Assembly: GCA_021797365.1 (NCBI GenBank)
Contig: JAJZZU010000087.1
Span: 1-8,602 of the forward strand
Direction: 5' to 3'
Source: Pseudomonadota bacterium
Lineage (GTDB): Bacteria; Pseudomonadota; Gammaproteobacteria; Acidiferrobacterales; Acidiferrobacteraceae
Length of the DNA stretch: 8,602 nt
The translations under genes were made by a program, and so were the position numbers. The notes beneath the pieces are model-generated. The model saw nothing but the letters and a program-made list of their open reading frames with translations, was not told where the DNA came from and made no database searches. This document shows positions 1 to 6,231 of the stretch, piece after piece (positions within the stretch are counted from its first letter, which is position 1; each line of letters begins with the position of its first letter).

Positions 1-318
1 GCTGGGCGACACGCGAAGATCCAGAGGCAGGTAATCCTGATCGGCGAGATCGGCGGGCGTAATCGGTTTCTGGGTGCTTCTGTCCAGAGCGTTGATCTTG
101 ATTTCGGCAGTATAAATCTGCGCGCCGGCCGCTTGTGCCTGAAGGTGGGTCTGCCCTATGCTCGCCCGTGCGTAACGCCCCCACACGCCTGTCCACCGAT
201 GGGGTACCACCGTCGCTTTACCACCGGGCGGATGCCAGCTCGGGATGACGAGGGGCGCACCCGGGCCACGCCCGCGAATGGGTTCCTGTACTGTCGATAA
301 TAAAACGATTTGCCCCAT
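1..318 (-). CDS. Unrecognised protein, N-terminal 106 residues (runs off left edge)
   Basis: An open frame on the minus strand starts at ATG 318-316 and stays open to base 1, giving at least 106 residues. A GAGGGG ribosome binding site lies about 5 bases upstream of the ATG, which supports this start. The protein begins MGQIVLLSTV. It has a Gly/Pro/Arg-rich stretch near residues 13-35, then a segment with WTGVWGRYARASIGQTH around residues 45-61, and continues with an ordinary hydrophilic composition. No signal peptide or clear membrane segment is visible. I do not recognise the family. It is divergent from the gene at 411, with 92 bases between them. The residue mix and the ribosome binding site make it likely to be real; the function is unknown and the C-terminus is missing. 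Confidence 0.6.
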   Translation of the reverse strand, partial: MGQIVLLSTVQEPIRGRGPGAPLVIPSWHPPGGKATVVPHRWTGVWGRYARASIGQTHLQAQAAGAQIYTAEIKINALDRSTQKPITPADLADQDYLPLDLRVSPS

Positions 319-356
319 ATTACCCCTCGTGGCGGTACTTATCGTTGGTAATTTTC

Positions 357-365
357 TGGTATACA
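357..365 (+). promoter_or_regulatory. Candidate extended -10 promoter for the gene at 411
   Basis: TGGTATACA at 357-365 fits an extended -10 element (TGn followed by TATACA, close to TATAAT). It lies in the AT-richer divergent gap (319-410), 45 bases before the ATG at 411. No good -35 is seen at 17 bases, which is tolerated in extended -10 promoters. No convincing promoter for the divergent minus-strand gene was found in the same gap. Inference from motif only. Confidence 0.35.
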
Positions 366-410
366 CTAACACGAAATCAGATTTTCCTGCCATATTCCCG
401 AGGACCTTGG

Positions 411-1049
411 ATGACCGTAAAGAAGAAACGCCAATCCCTGACAGGGCGCTCTCGCAAGGAGCGCATGGTGCCGCTACCCTCTGCGCAGGCCCGAAAACCG
501 CTGCGTGAACGCCCGACCGTCATAGGCGACCTGCGCAACATGCAGGAGATGCTGGGTCTCGATACACGTGATCTGTACTATGTGACCGCCAGTGTCACGC
601 GGGAAATGCCCCTGGCACCCGAGTATTCCAGCATGCGGCTGGACTCCATCTCCCGCCGCGCACAACTTTCGCTGCTCGTGCGATTCCTGAGCGCCTGCCG
701 CGAAGGCAACTTTCTTCCCCAGAGCCCGAGCCTTGAGGACGTGCAACCCATCCTCATGCGCGTGCTGCGCGAAGAAATGCCGACGCTTGGCGAGGAGGAC
801 ATCACGTGGGCCAAGATGGGCATGCTCGCCGGCACCACCGACTGGTCCGGCCGCTGGTGGAGCGGTGCGGGCGCCGAGCGCTCCGCCTTGGTGAACAACA
901 TATTCCTCGCCCTCGTGCACGCCTCCCACAAAATCGGGATCGACAAAGTGGCGAAGATCTATCATGGCGTCCTGACCGACGAGGCCCACGCGCGTGGGTT
1001 CGAGGACGGCCTGAAGGGCGTCATCCGCAACAGATCCTGGCACCGCTAA
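411..1049 (+). CDS. Conserved-looking hypothetical protein, 212 aa
   Basis: I choose ATG 411 because GAGGA at 400-404 sits 6 bases upstream. An upstream in-frame start at 345 overlaps the candidate promoter and has no ribosome binding site. The first 30 residues are strongly basic (KKKRQ, RSRKER). Residues 35-55 (PTVIGDLRNMQEMLGLDTRD) could form helices, and the rest looks like a helical soluble protein with a Trp-rich patch (TTDWSGRWWSG) in the C-terminal half. There is no membrane segment or catalytic motif that I can name. The basic head would suit nucleic-acid binding, but that is only inference. It is followed by a hairpin terminator, so it seems to be a single-gene unit rather than part of the downstream operon. 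Family not recognised. Confidence 0.75.
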   Translation: MTVKKKRQSLTGRSRKERMVPLPSAQARKPLRERPTVIGDLRNMQEMLGLDTRDLYYVTASVTREMPLAPEYSSMRLDSISRRAQLSLLVRFLSACREGNFLPQSPSLEDVQPILMRVLREEMPTLGEEDITWAKMGMLAGTTDWSGRWWSGAGAERSALVNNIFLALVHASHKIGIDKVAKIYHGVLTDEAHARGFEDGLKGVIRNRSWHR

Positions 1050-1084
1050 ACCCTTCTTAAGCGGCAAAACCGGCCACCCTCGGA

Positions 1085-1125
1085 GGCCCGGACCTTAAAT
1101 CCCGGGCCCCGTTCGCTTCTTTTCC
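1085..1125 (+). terminator. Likely rho-independent terminator after the gene at 411
   Basis: GGCCCGG at 1085-1091 pairs with CCGGGCC at 1102-1108: a 7-bp all-GC stem with a 10-base AT-rich loop. A pyrimidine tract with TTCTTTT follows at about 1116-1124. The tract is not directly next to the stem, so strength is uncertain. It separates the 411 gene from the operon that starts at 1231. Confidence 0.5.
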
Positions 1126-1134
1126 CTCAAACGT

Positions 1135-1164
1135 CTGTCAAGCGTGTAACGGGTGGTATATGAT
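1135..1164 (+). promoter_or_regulatory. Candidate sigma-70 promoter of the 1231-5141 operon
   Basis: CTGTCA at 1135-1140 (4 of 6 to TTGACA) and TATGAT at 1159-1164 (5 of 6 to TATAAT) are separated by 18 bases. The -10 element overlaps two palindromes (see next entry). It lies 66 bases upstream of the ATG at 1231, and the genes after it are close enough to share the transcript. Confidence 0.5.
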
Positions 1165-1175
1165 ACCGCGTATCA
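1155..1175. promoter_or_regulatory. Overlapping palindromes, probable operator
   Basis: TGATAC-CGC-GTATCA (1161-1175) is a perfect 6-bp inverted repeat with a 3-base spacer. A second one, GGTAT-ATG-ATACC (1155-1167), overlaps it. Both cover or touch the candidate -10 at 1159-1164, which is the position where a dimeric repressor would block RNA polymerase. The two palindromes share one half-site, so they may represent alternative or cooperative sites. Which protein binds is unknown; no clear helix-turn-helix regulator is encoded in the window. Confidence 0.45.
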
Positions 1176-1230
1176 CTCGTCTGGCCCGGCCAGCACGGAG
1201 ACGCGGCCGTGCCTCGACACAGGAGACCTT

Positions 1231-2100
1231 ATGGCATTCGATTACAGGGAGCAGTCCGCCGACCGCCAGGAATCAAGGCGATTGACACGCGCCCGCTTGA
1301 ACGGGATTCGCACGCTTGCGCCGATCATCGCGCGCGCTTTGGCGGATGGCGCTGCAAGCAACACGGACATTGAGCGGGCCACGCAGGGCCTGATCGAGTC
1401 GTTCCGCCGCTGCATGGATGCCCTGCTTGTCAAGCTGCCCGCGGGTGCTGACGACTCCCACAAAGCGCAACTGGGTCGGATCACCGCCTCTCTGTTCGCC
1501 AGCCATCCGGATCCGGAGCAAGTCGCCGTTGCCATGGTAACGGCGATGGCCTCGGTGGAACCCGGGGAGCAAGGGCCCTACGAGGACACCGACAATGACT
1601 CTTTGGCCGACCTTCTTGCCGAAGGCGGCCATGTCGCCGCCATGTGGGTACCCATCGGTGATCTGTTGGCCGCACGCCGATCCTCAGCGGTCCTGTTCGT
1701 GGGGCAATGGGATGAAGCGCACATCATGCGCCACCTCGCAGCAGTGCTGCGTGAATCGACCGCCACCGGAGTCGGCCTCTTCGTGCAGGGGATACCGCAG
1801 GCGAGCCGCAAGGACGCCTCGATCACTCGCCGCTCGATCATGAGTACGGCCGCCTCGCTCTACACGGCGGTCATCAAACAGGAAATCGCTGAACAGATGC
1901 GCCAGGCGATCGCGGCACAAAAAGCGCAGCCAGCAGACCGGCAGGCCTTCGTGAAGGCCCAGAAGGAGGCGCCCGTACCCCCCATGCTCGCCCGCGCCTC
2001 GAAGCGCACGGTCGATCTGATTGGCGACGTCTGCCGGCCGTCATCGGCGCCCGCGATACGGGAAAGCAGCGATCCCGACAGGCAAACGGCCTGCGCCTGA
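1231..2100 (+). CDS. Hypothetical protein, 289 aa, first gene of the operon
   Basis: The start is ATG 1231, with AGGAG at 1221-1225 five bases upstream. An in-frame start at 1153 lies inside the promoter and operator and is rejected. The protein is soluble and rich in Ala, Arg and Asp. It opens with a charged helical region (MAFDYREQSADRQESRRLTR), continues with predicted helices, and has a more hydrophobic core around VAAMWVPIGDLLAARR and SSAVLFVGQWDEAHIMRHLA. A helical, Gln/Lys-rich region (IKQEIAEQMRQAIAAQKAQ) precedes a disordered-looking tail. No signal peptide, membrane segment or catalytic motif is visible. It lies 32 bases before the ardC-like gene, so it is probably co-transcribed with it. 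I do not recognise the family. Confidence 0.75.
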   Translation: MAFDYREQSADRQESRRLTRARLNGIRTLAPIIARALADGAASNTDIERATQGLIESFRRCMDALLVKLPAGADDSHKAQLGRITASLFASHPDPEQVAVAMVTAMASVEPGEQGPYEDTDNDSLADLLAEGGHVAAMWVPIGDLLAARRSSAVLFVGQWDEAHIMRHLAAVLRESTATGVGLFVQGIPQASRKDASITRRSIMSTAASLYTAVIKQEIAEQMRQAIAAQKAQPADRQAFVKAQKEAPVPPMLARASKRTVDLIGDVCRPSSAPAIRESSDPDRQTACA

Positions 2101-2132
2101 ATCACGAGCTACTGACCAAACAGGAGGCGCCC

Positions 2133-2831
2133 ATGGCCCTGATGACGATGCGTAAGGTTTTGGAGGAAATGGCCGGAAAGGTGGAGGCCTTGCTGGGCAA
2201 TGGCCAGCTGCCGCCCTGGAACAGGCCATGGAAGCCGGAGGCTCATGGGCGTAGGTCCCATTGGAACCCGGTCACGGAGCGCACGTATCGCGGCTTCAAC
2301 GTGTCCCTCCTGCAGCTCGAGGCGTCCTTGCGCGGTTTCGAGGATCCCCGCTGGATGGGCTACCAGCAGGCCGCAAAGAAAGGCTGGCAGGTCCGCCAGG
2401 GCGAAAAAGCCACGACCATCTACTATCCGGTGCCCGTGCGGGTGCGAAAGGAGGATGCCGAAAAGGTCGATGACGCGCCCGCCCCAGAACCGGATGGCGG
2501 CAAGGGCGACCCGAACCGCAAGACTGGGGTCATTCTGCTCATGAAGGGCTTCAAGGTCTTCAACGCGCAACAAGTGGATGGGGTACCGGCGCTTGCGCAC
2601 GATGCAGGAACGCACGAGGCGCCTGTAGCAATCCCCCAAGCGGAACTGATCGACGCCATCGCCCACACGATGGGCGTGCCGATCGCCGAAGGTGGCGACC
2701 GCGCCGCCTACATCCCCTCAGCCGATCGCTGCGAAAGGAGGATGCCGAAAAGGTCGATGACGCGCCCGCCCCAGAACCGGATGGCGGCAAGGGCGACCCG
2801 AACCGCAAGACTGGGGTCATTCTGCTCATGA
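2133..2831 (+). CDS. ArdC-like antirestriction protein, N-terminal part (split by a tandem duplication)
   Basis: ArdC-type proteins bind ssDNA and protect incoming plasmid DNA from host restriction. The start is ATG 2133, with AGGAGG at 2122-2127 five bases away. The ArdC N-terminal domain (DUF1738 type) is clear: LPPWNRPWKP at residues 26-35, NPVTERTYRGFNVSLL at 45-60, GYQQAAKKGWQVRQGEKAT near 77-95, and KGFKVFNAQQVDG after the linker. The native frame holds to residue 199. The next 33 residues (CERRMPKRSM and on) are out of frame because a 287-bp duplication starts at 2730, and the frame stops at 2829-2831. Without one copy, bases 2133-3514 would encode exactly 365 codons (364 aa plus stop), a normal two-domain ArdC. 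The ssDNA-binding domain is complete here, but the metallopeptidase domain is missing. Confidence 0.85.
   Translation: MALMTMRKVLEEMAGKVEALLGNGQLPPWNRPWKPEAHGRRSHWNPVTERTYRGFNVSLLQLEASLRGFEDPRWMGYQQAAKKGWQVRQGEKATTIYYPVPVRVRKEDAEKVDDAPAPEPDGGKGDPNRKTGVILLMKGFKVFNAQQVDGVPALAHDAGTHEAPVAIPQAELIDAIAHTMGVPIAEGGDRAAYIPSADRCERRMPKRSMTRPPQNRMAARATRTARLGSFCS
2443..2729 (+). repeat. 287-bp tandem duplication, copy 1
   Basis: The first of two directly adjacent copies, which read as identical over all 287 bases. It starts TGCGAAAGGAGGATGCCG and ends CAGCCGATCGC. It covers the inter-domain linker and the start of the metallopeptidase part of the ardC-like gene. The base before copy 1 (G2442) differs from the last base of copy 1 (C2729), so there is no microhomology at that border. 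Confidence 0.97.
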
Positions 2832-3016
2832 AGGGCTTCAAGGTCTTCAACGCGCAACAAGTGGATGGGGTACCGGCGCTTGCGCACGATGCAGGAACGC
2901 ACGAGGCGCCTGTAGCAATCCCCCAAGCGGAACTGATCGACGCCATCGCCCACACGATGGGCGTGCCGATCGCCGAAGGTGGCGACCGCGCCGCCTACAT
3001 CCCCTCAGCCGATCGC
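2730..3016 (+). repeat. 287-bp tandem duplication, copy 2
   Basis: The second copy, directly joined to copy 1. Identity ends at C3016: base 3017 is A, whereas 2730 is T. The unit is 95 codons plus 2 bases, so the duplication shifts the reading frame. The lack of any difference between copies points to a very recent event or an assembly or cloning artefact. Confidence 0.97.
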
Positions 3017-3514
3017 ATCGTCATGCCGCCCGCCGCGGCTTTTCCGGATCAGGCGGACCGCGAACAGACCCGCTTGCACGAACTGACCCACGCGACCGGC
3101 CACGAAAGACGCCTGAAACGCGATTTGAGCGGGCGCTTTGGTTCGACGCAATACGCGCAGGAAGAAGTCACCGCCGAATTCGGTTCGTGGTTGCTCGCGC
3201 AGCGACTGAACATCCCGTATCTGGCGATCAATCCCGAGATGCCGGGAGACCAGAGCGCCACATATATCGCCCACTGGGCGAGCCTTCTGAAGGGCGAAGG
3301 CGGCCGCAAGATGTACGCGCAAGCCATTGGCAACGCGATGAAGGTCACGCATTACATGGAAAACATGCTGGAAATGGCCGCGGCACAGGGGTTGATTGCG
3401 CCGGATGTGGCGGTTGCCCTCGAGATCGGTACGCGCCACGAACAGGATGAACCCATCGCGCCGGACGACCGGTCGGAAGAAGATTCGACCGTCTCGATGG
3501 TCATGGCGCCATGA
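2828..3514 (+). CDS. ArdC-like zincin metallopeptidase domain, C-terminal part (split gene)
   Basis: This is the second half of the ArdC-like protein, 228 residues, in the frame restored inside duplication copy 2. ATG 2828 overlaps the TGA of the first half in an ATGA, so re-initiation by the same ribosome is possible. No good ribosome binding site precedes it (a weak GGGG lies about 13 bases away). In an undamaged gene this Met would be internal. The zinc site HELTH is at residues 84-88 within LHELTHATGHERRL, and a candidate third ligand is the Glu in AQEEVTAEFGSWLL (about 112-117). This is the peptidase domain fused to the ArdC N-terminal domain in many plasmid and phage antirestriction or primase-like proteins. 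The end overlaps the next gene by ATGA. Whether it is translated is uncertain. Confidence 0.8.
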   Translation: MKGFKVFNAQQVDGVPALAHDAGTHEAPVAIPQAELIDAIAHTMGVPIAEGGDRAAYIPSADRIVMPPAAAFPDQADREQTRLHELTHATGHERRLKRDLSGRFGSTQYAQEEVTAEFGSWLLAQRLNIPYLAINPEMPGDQSATYIAHWASLLKGEGGRKMYAQAIGNAMKVTHYMENMLEMAAAQGLIAPDVAVALEIGTRHEQDEPIAPDDRSEEDSTVSMVMAP

Positions 3515-3699
3515 CGCGCCGGCGGCACCGGCGGCGGATATCCATCCCGGAACTCGATCGTTTTGGAAAGCGCCTCGATGCCAGACTGTCTCGGCTGCAC
3601 GGCAAGTGTTCGCCTGAAGAGATCGCCGTGCTACGTAGCCGGGCCCTGTGGAATTTCGTGCGCCGGCAAACGGCCTGGGAATTCCGCGACCGGGTTTAA
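3511..3699 (+). CDS. Small arginine-rich protein, 62 aa
   Basis: ATG 3511 overlaps the TGA of the ardC-like frame (ATGA), the classical sign of translational coupling, so no separate ribosome binding site is needed. The protein opens MTRRRHRRRISIPELDRF, with seven Arg in the first nine residues. It continues with two likely helices (FGKRLDARLSRLHG and PEEIAVLRSRALWNFVRRQ). The strong positive charge fits binding to nucleic acid or to an acidic partner, but no family is recognised. Codon use matches the neighbours. Downstream, 31 bases separate it from the GTG start at 3731. Confidence 0.65.
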   Translation: MTRRRHRRRISIPELDRFGKRLDARLSRLHGKCSPEEIAVLRSRALWNFVRRQTAWEFRDRV

Positions 3700-3730
3700 G
3701 GAAAAGGCGTGGAGGTTAGAGGAGGTAATT

Positions 3731-4279
3731 GTGAGCTACGAATATACATTACGCGGATTCATCCCGGTTTTCGTTCCTCCCATGGAGTTGGGCAGGGAGA
3801 CGGCCCGCGAGGTTGCCGAGGCGCTCAGTCCCATGCTGGGCGCGCCCGAAGAGTTCGCACCCCTGTTTATTGCCAGAACTCGAGAGGTGTATGGGCGCGC
3901 CAATGGGATAAACATTGCCATCCAGCGGCAGGCCGGCGGCTTCTTTCTGGAAACAAGCGGCAATGCGCCGGACGATTATATCGACGCCGTGCGCGAAGCC
4001 GCCAAAAGGCTCGGCCCGGTGGTGGCATGGGCCGGGCGTTTCGATCTGGTGAACGAGGAAACCGGCGGCCCAGATAATCGCGACACCATTTATTTTGGTC
4101 CAACGCCCCGCAGCATCGCGCAGCGCAAATTCGACGACGACCGCGAATCCATTCTCGCGCTCCTCGCGCTCAATTTGCCACCTGACGCAGCCGATCGCCT
4201 GCACCGACAGATCACCCGCGAATTTGAGTTGGCGCAATCTGACGACGGCGAAAATGCATCCCCGGGCCCAGGCCAATAG
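3731..4279 (+). CDS. Hypothetical protein, 182 aa (GTG start)
   Basis: The start is GTG 3731 because a perfect AGGAGGT at 3720-3726 sits 4 bases upstream. The earlier in-frame ATG at 3563 would read through the 62-aa gene in the wrong frame. The protein reads as a compact alpha/beta fold: strands such as YEYTLRGFIPVFV and INIAIQRQAGGFFLETSG, a central helix DDYIDAVREAAKRLGPVVAW, then RDTIYFGPTPRSIAQRKFDDD and an acidic, helical C-terminus. It has no membrane segment or Cys cluster. Its last 26 bases overlap the EAL gene in another frame, so the two are probably made together and may act together. The family is not recognised. Confidence 0.75.
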   Translation: MSYEYTLRGFIPVFVPPMELGRETAREVAEALSPMLGAPEEFAPLFIARTREVYGRANGINIAIQRQAGGFFLETSGNAPDDYIDAVREAAKRLGPVVAWAGRFDLVNEETGGPDNRDTIYFGPTPRSIAQRKFDDDRESILALLALNLPPDAADRLHRQITREFELAQSDDGENASPGPGQ

Positions 4280-5141
4280 GTCAGCGGACGGCACGCGCGC
4301 CCTGCTCCAGGCCCTGGCGCGTCATGAGCTCGTCCTGTACTACCAGCCCCAGGTGGCGCTCGAGGATGGGCGCATCCTCGGTGTCGAGGCGTTGTTGCGC
4401 TGGCAACACCCGAAGCATGGGGCGATCCTGCCAGAGACGTTCATCGCACTGGCCGAGAAAACCGGACTCATCATGCCGATCGGCGAATGGGTCTTGCGTA
4501 AGGCCTGTACGCAGATGCGTGCCTGGCACGAGTGCGGCTTTACCGATCTGCGCGTCGCGATCAACCTGTCCGGGCGCCAGCTCGAGCGGCCCGGCCTTGT
4601 GAAGATGGTGCGGGACATCCTGGTCGAAACGGGCCTTGCGCCCCATGCGCTCGAGCTCGAAATCACCGAGACACACCTGATACGGGATCACGGCACGGAC
4701 GAAGCAGTTGCGGCCATGGAAGAACTTCAAACCCTTGGCGTGGCCTTTGTGATCGACGACTTCGGCACGGGGTATGCCTCGCTCACCTATCTCAAGCGTT
4801 TACCGATTCAGGCCCTCAAGATCGACAAATCATTCGTGCGGGATCTGGGCTCCAGTCCCCATGATGCGGTAATTGTCTGCGCCACGATCGCCATGACGTG
4901 CGGTCTGGGCATCCGGGTCATAGCCGAGGGCGTCGAAACAGCGGCCCAGGCGACATTCCTGCGCACCCACGGATGCGAAAGCGCCCAGGGACATTACTTC
5001 GCAAAACCGGAATCCGCAAAGGACATGACCGAACGCCTGCGACGGCAGGCGCTCGCTTCTGGCCAGCCCTCCCCACCGCTTCCGCCGGCAGCGGACCGCA
5101 TTAATGGAATACCGCCCATCAGGACATATCCCAACACATGA
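4254..5141 (+). CDS. EAL-domain cyclic-di-GMP phosphodiesterase, 295 aa
   Basis: EAL enzymes hydrolyse the second messenger cyclic-di-GMP to pGpG. The domain fills residues 12-255 almost alone: no GGDEF, PAS, receiver or membrane part. All residues expected of an active enzyme are present: EALLRW (45-50), Asn104 in AINLSGRQL, ELEITET (134-140), DDFGTGYASL (168-177), Lys189 in LKIDKSF, EGVET (225-229) and GCESAQGHYF (240-249). I choose ATG 4254, which overlaps the upstream gene by 26 bases. The ribosome binding site is poor, so coupling is likely. An in-frame ATG at 4095 would add 53 low-complexity residues that are a frame shadow of the 182-aa gene. A Pro-rich tail (PSPPLPPAADR) ends in the 3' end of pilV, with a 23-bp convergent overlap. 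Lowering cyclic-di-GMP could affect the pilus next door; that is inference. Confidence 0.9.
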   Translation: MHPRAQANRSADGTRALLQALARHELVLYYQPQVALEDGRILGVEALLRWQHPKHGAILPETFIALAEKTGLIMPIGEWVLRKACTQMRAWHECGFTDLRVAINLSGRQLERPGLVKMVRDILVETGLAPHALELEITETHLIRDHGTDEAVAAMEELQTLGVAFVIDDFGTGYASLTYLKRLPIQALKIDKSFVRDLGSSPHDAVIVCATIAMTCGLGIRVIAEGVETAAQATFLRTHGCESAQGHYFAKPESAKDMTERLRRQALASGQPSPPLPPAADRINGIPPIRTYPNT

Positions 5142-6222
5142 CCTGGCTGCCCTGGCTATACCCGTTCCAGTCATGCCCCAAAAACTCCCAGTAATACTGA
5201 CCTTGCGCATTGGGTCCGGCGACCGGCTCTAGATAATGGAAGCCACCAGATGGGCCACCCGATTCCTCGCCTAGCGTGCAGATATTCGCCCATGTGACGC
5301 CCTGCCAATACCAGGCGCCATAGGAATCCCAGAGATCATTGTTGTATACGAGTTGTGTCGTTGCCGTATTGCTAGGCTGCCAGCTACCCCCCTCGCAGAT
5401 CATGAGCGCGCCTGATCCGTTTGCGTCTGCGGCGATCGCGCCATTTGGACTACACCCCCACCCGACATTGGCCGCCCCATTCGCCGTGCCGAGTTCCATC
5501 TGGTCACCGGCGTAGACCACACCCCCGCTATTCAGGTACGCATTCAGGCTACCGTTCGTTCCCGTGCCCAGCGTCCCGTTGGCACTGACATTCTGGGCGT
5601 TCGTTATGTTGTTGGTGCCCATGTCGAGATTGGTCTGCATGGTGTTGAGCTGTGGCTCACCCGGTACCGCAGTGCGATAGAGATAGTCGCTCTGCAGCTG
5701 GCCGTTGCTGTAGTCGATGAGCGACGCCACGTGACCCACGCCCGGGTTCGTGTAGTCCGCAAGTGACACTTGCCAGGACCCGAACGATCCCTGGGCCGTG
5801 CCATTGGCCTGCACGGACCCCCCTGAACCCCCCTCCTCCGCGCCGATGCGCGGCGTCTCCGCGGGCTGGATTGGCACTCCGCCTTGCGACAATACGAGCG
5901 CCTGCAGGTCGCCGGGCGATGGTTGCAGAACCTGCACCTCCCAGGTCTGCTGGTAGGGGTTGGTCTGCCCGAATCCCGCAGGCAGAAATCCCGTATTGAC
6001 GAGCATCGGCACGGTGATCGTGACGGGTGCCGTGGCCGTTGCCGTCCCCTCGATCGCCGCGGCATACGTGGTGATGTAGCCTTTCGCCGCGTGCGTCACG
6101 TCACGCATCTGGCGCGCGGCCACCAGGCCGATCATCATCTGATTGTTTTGTTGGATACCGTAGATCAGTGCCGGCGTGATAAGCGCGATGGCGATAAAGG
6201 CAAAGGCGAGCATGATGGGCAT
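5119..6222 (-). CDS. pilV: PilV-like minor pilin / pilus tip adhesin, 367 aa
   Basis: PilV of R64/IncI-type thin pili sits at the pilus tip and selects recipient cells. The pattern here fits: a hydrophobic N-terminal helix (residues 3-22), a helical continuation RQMRDVTHAAKGYI (37-50), the block ITVPMLVNTGFLPAGFG (69-85), a GDLQALVLSQGG segment (104-115), a Gly/Ser linker (129-136), the repeat-like NLDMGTNNITNAQNVS (198-213), and a variable-looking tip from about 281. The tip has four Cys in all (257, 276, 315, 363) and many Trp and Tyr. ATG 6222 follows GAGGA and comes only three codons after an in-frame TGA, so there is no room for a prepilin leader. No site for prepilin peptidase and no Glu5 are seen. 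There is no shufflon or rci recombinase beside it. Made after pilM in one transcript. Confidence 0.85.
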   Translation of the reverse strand: MPIMLAFAFIAIALITPALIYGIQQNNQMMIGLVAARQMRDVTHAAKGYITTYAAAIEGTATATAPVTITVPMLVNTGFLPAGFGQTNPYQQTWEVQVLQPSPGDLQALVLSQGGVPIQPAETPRIGAEEGGSGGSVQANGTAQGSFGSWQVSLADYTNPGVGHVASLIDYSNGQLQSDYLYRTAVPGEPQLNTMQTNLDMGTNNITNAQNVSANGTLGTGTNGSLNAYLNSGGVVYAGDQMELGTANGAANVGWGCSPNGAIAADANGSGALMICEGGSWQPSNTATTQLVYNNDLWDSYGAWYWQGVTWANICTLGEESGGPSGGFHYLEPVAGPNAQGQYYWEFLGHDWNGYSQGSQVMCWDMS

Positions 6223-6231
6223 ACGAGATCC

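Noticed and set aside
320..351. TTACC/GGTAA inverted repeat in the divergent gap
   Set aside because: Only 5-bp arms 22 bases apart; expected by chance and not aligned to a promoter.
245..508. 87-codon plus-strand ORF across the divergent gap
   Set aside because: It overlaps the antisense start of the left-edge gene and the real 411 gene in another frame, and has no family features.
474..1067. Long minus-strand ORF opposite the 411 gene
   Set aside because: Antisense shadow: His/Gly/Ala-rich composition, no ribosome binding site, and the plus-strand gene has a good start and natural residues.
4095..4253. N-terminal extension of the EAL gene to ATG 4095
   Set aside because: The added 53 residues are Ser/Arg-rich and out of frame with the well-supported 182-aa gene, with no ribosome binding site.
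5868..5877. GTGCCAATCC on the minus strand, equal to the first ten bases of the R64 shufflon sfx repeat
   Set aside because: Only one copy, inside the conserved part of pilV (residues 116-119), and the rest of the 19-base sfx does not match. Likely coincidence of coding GVPIQP.
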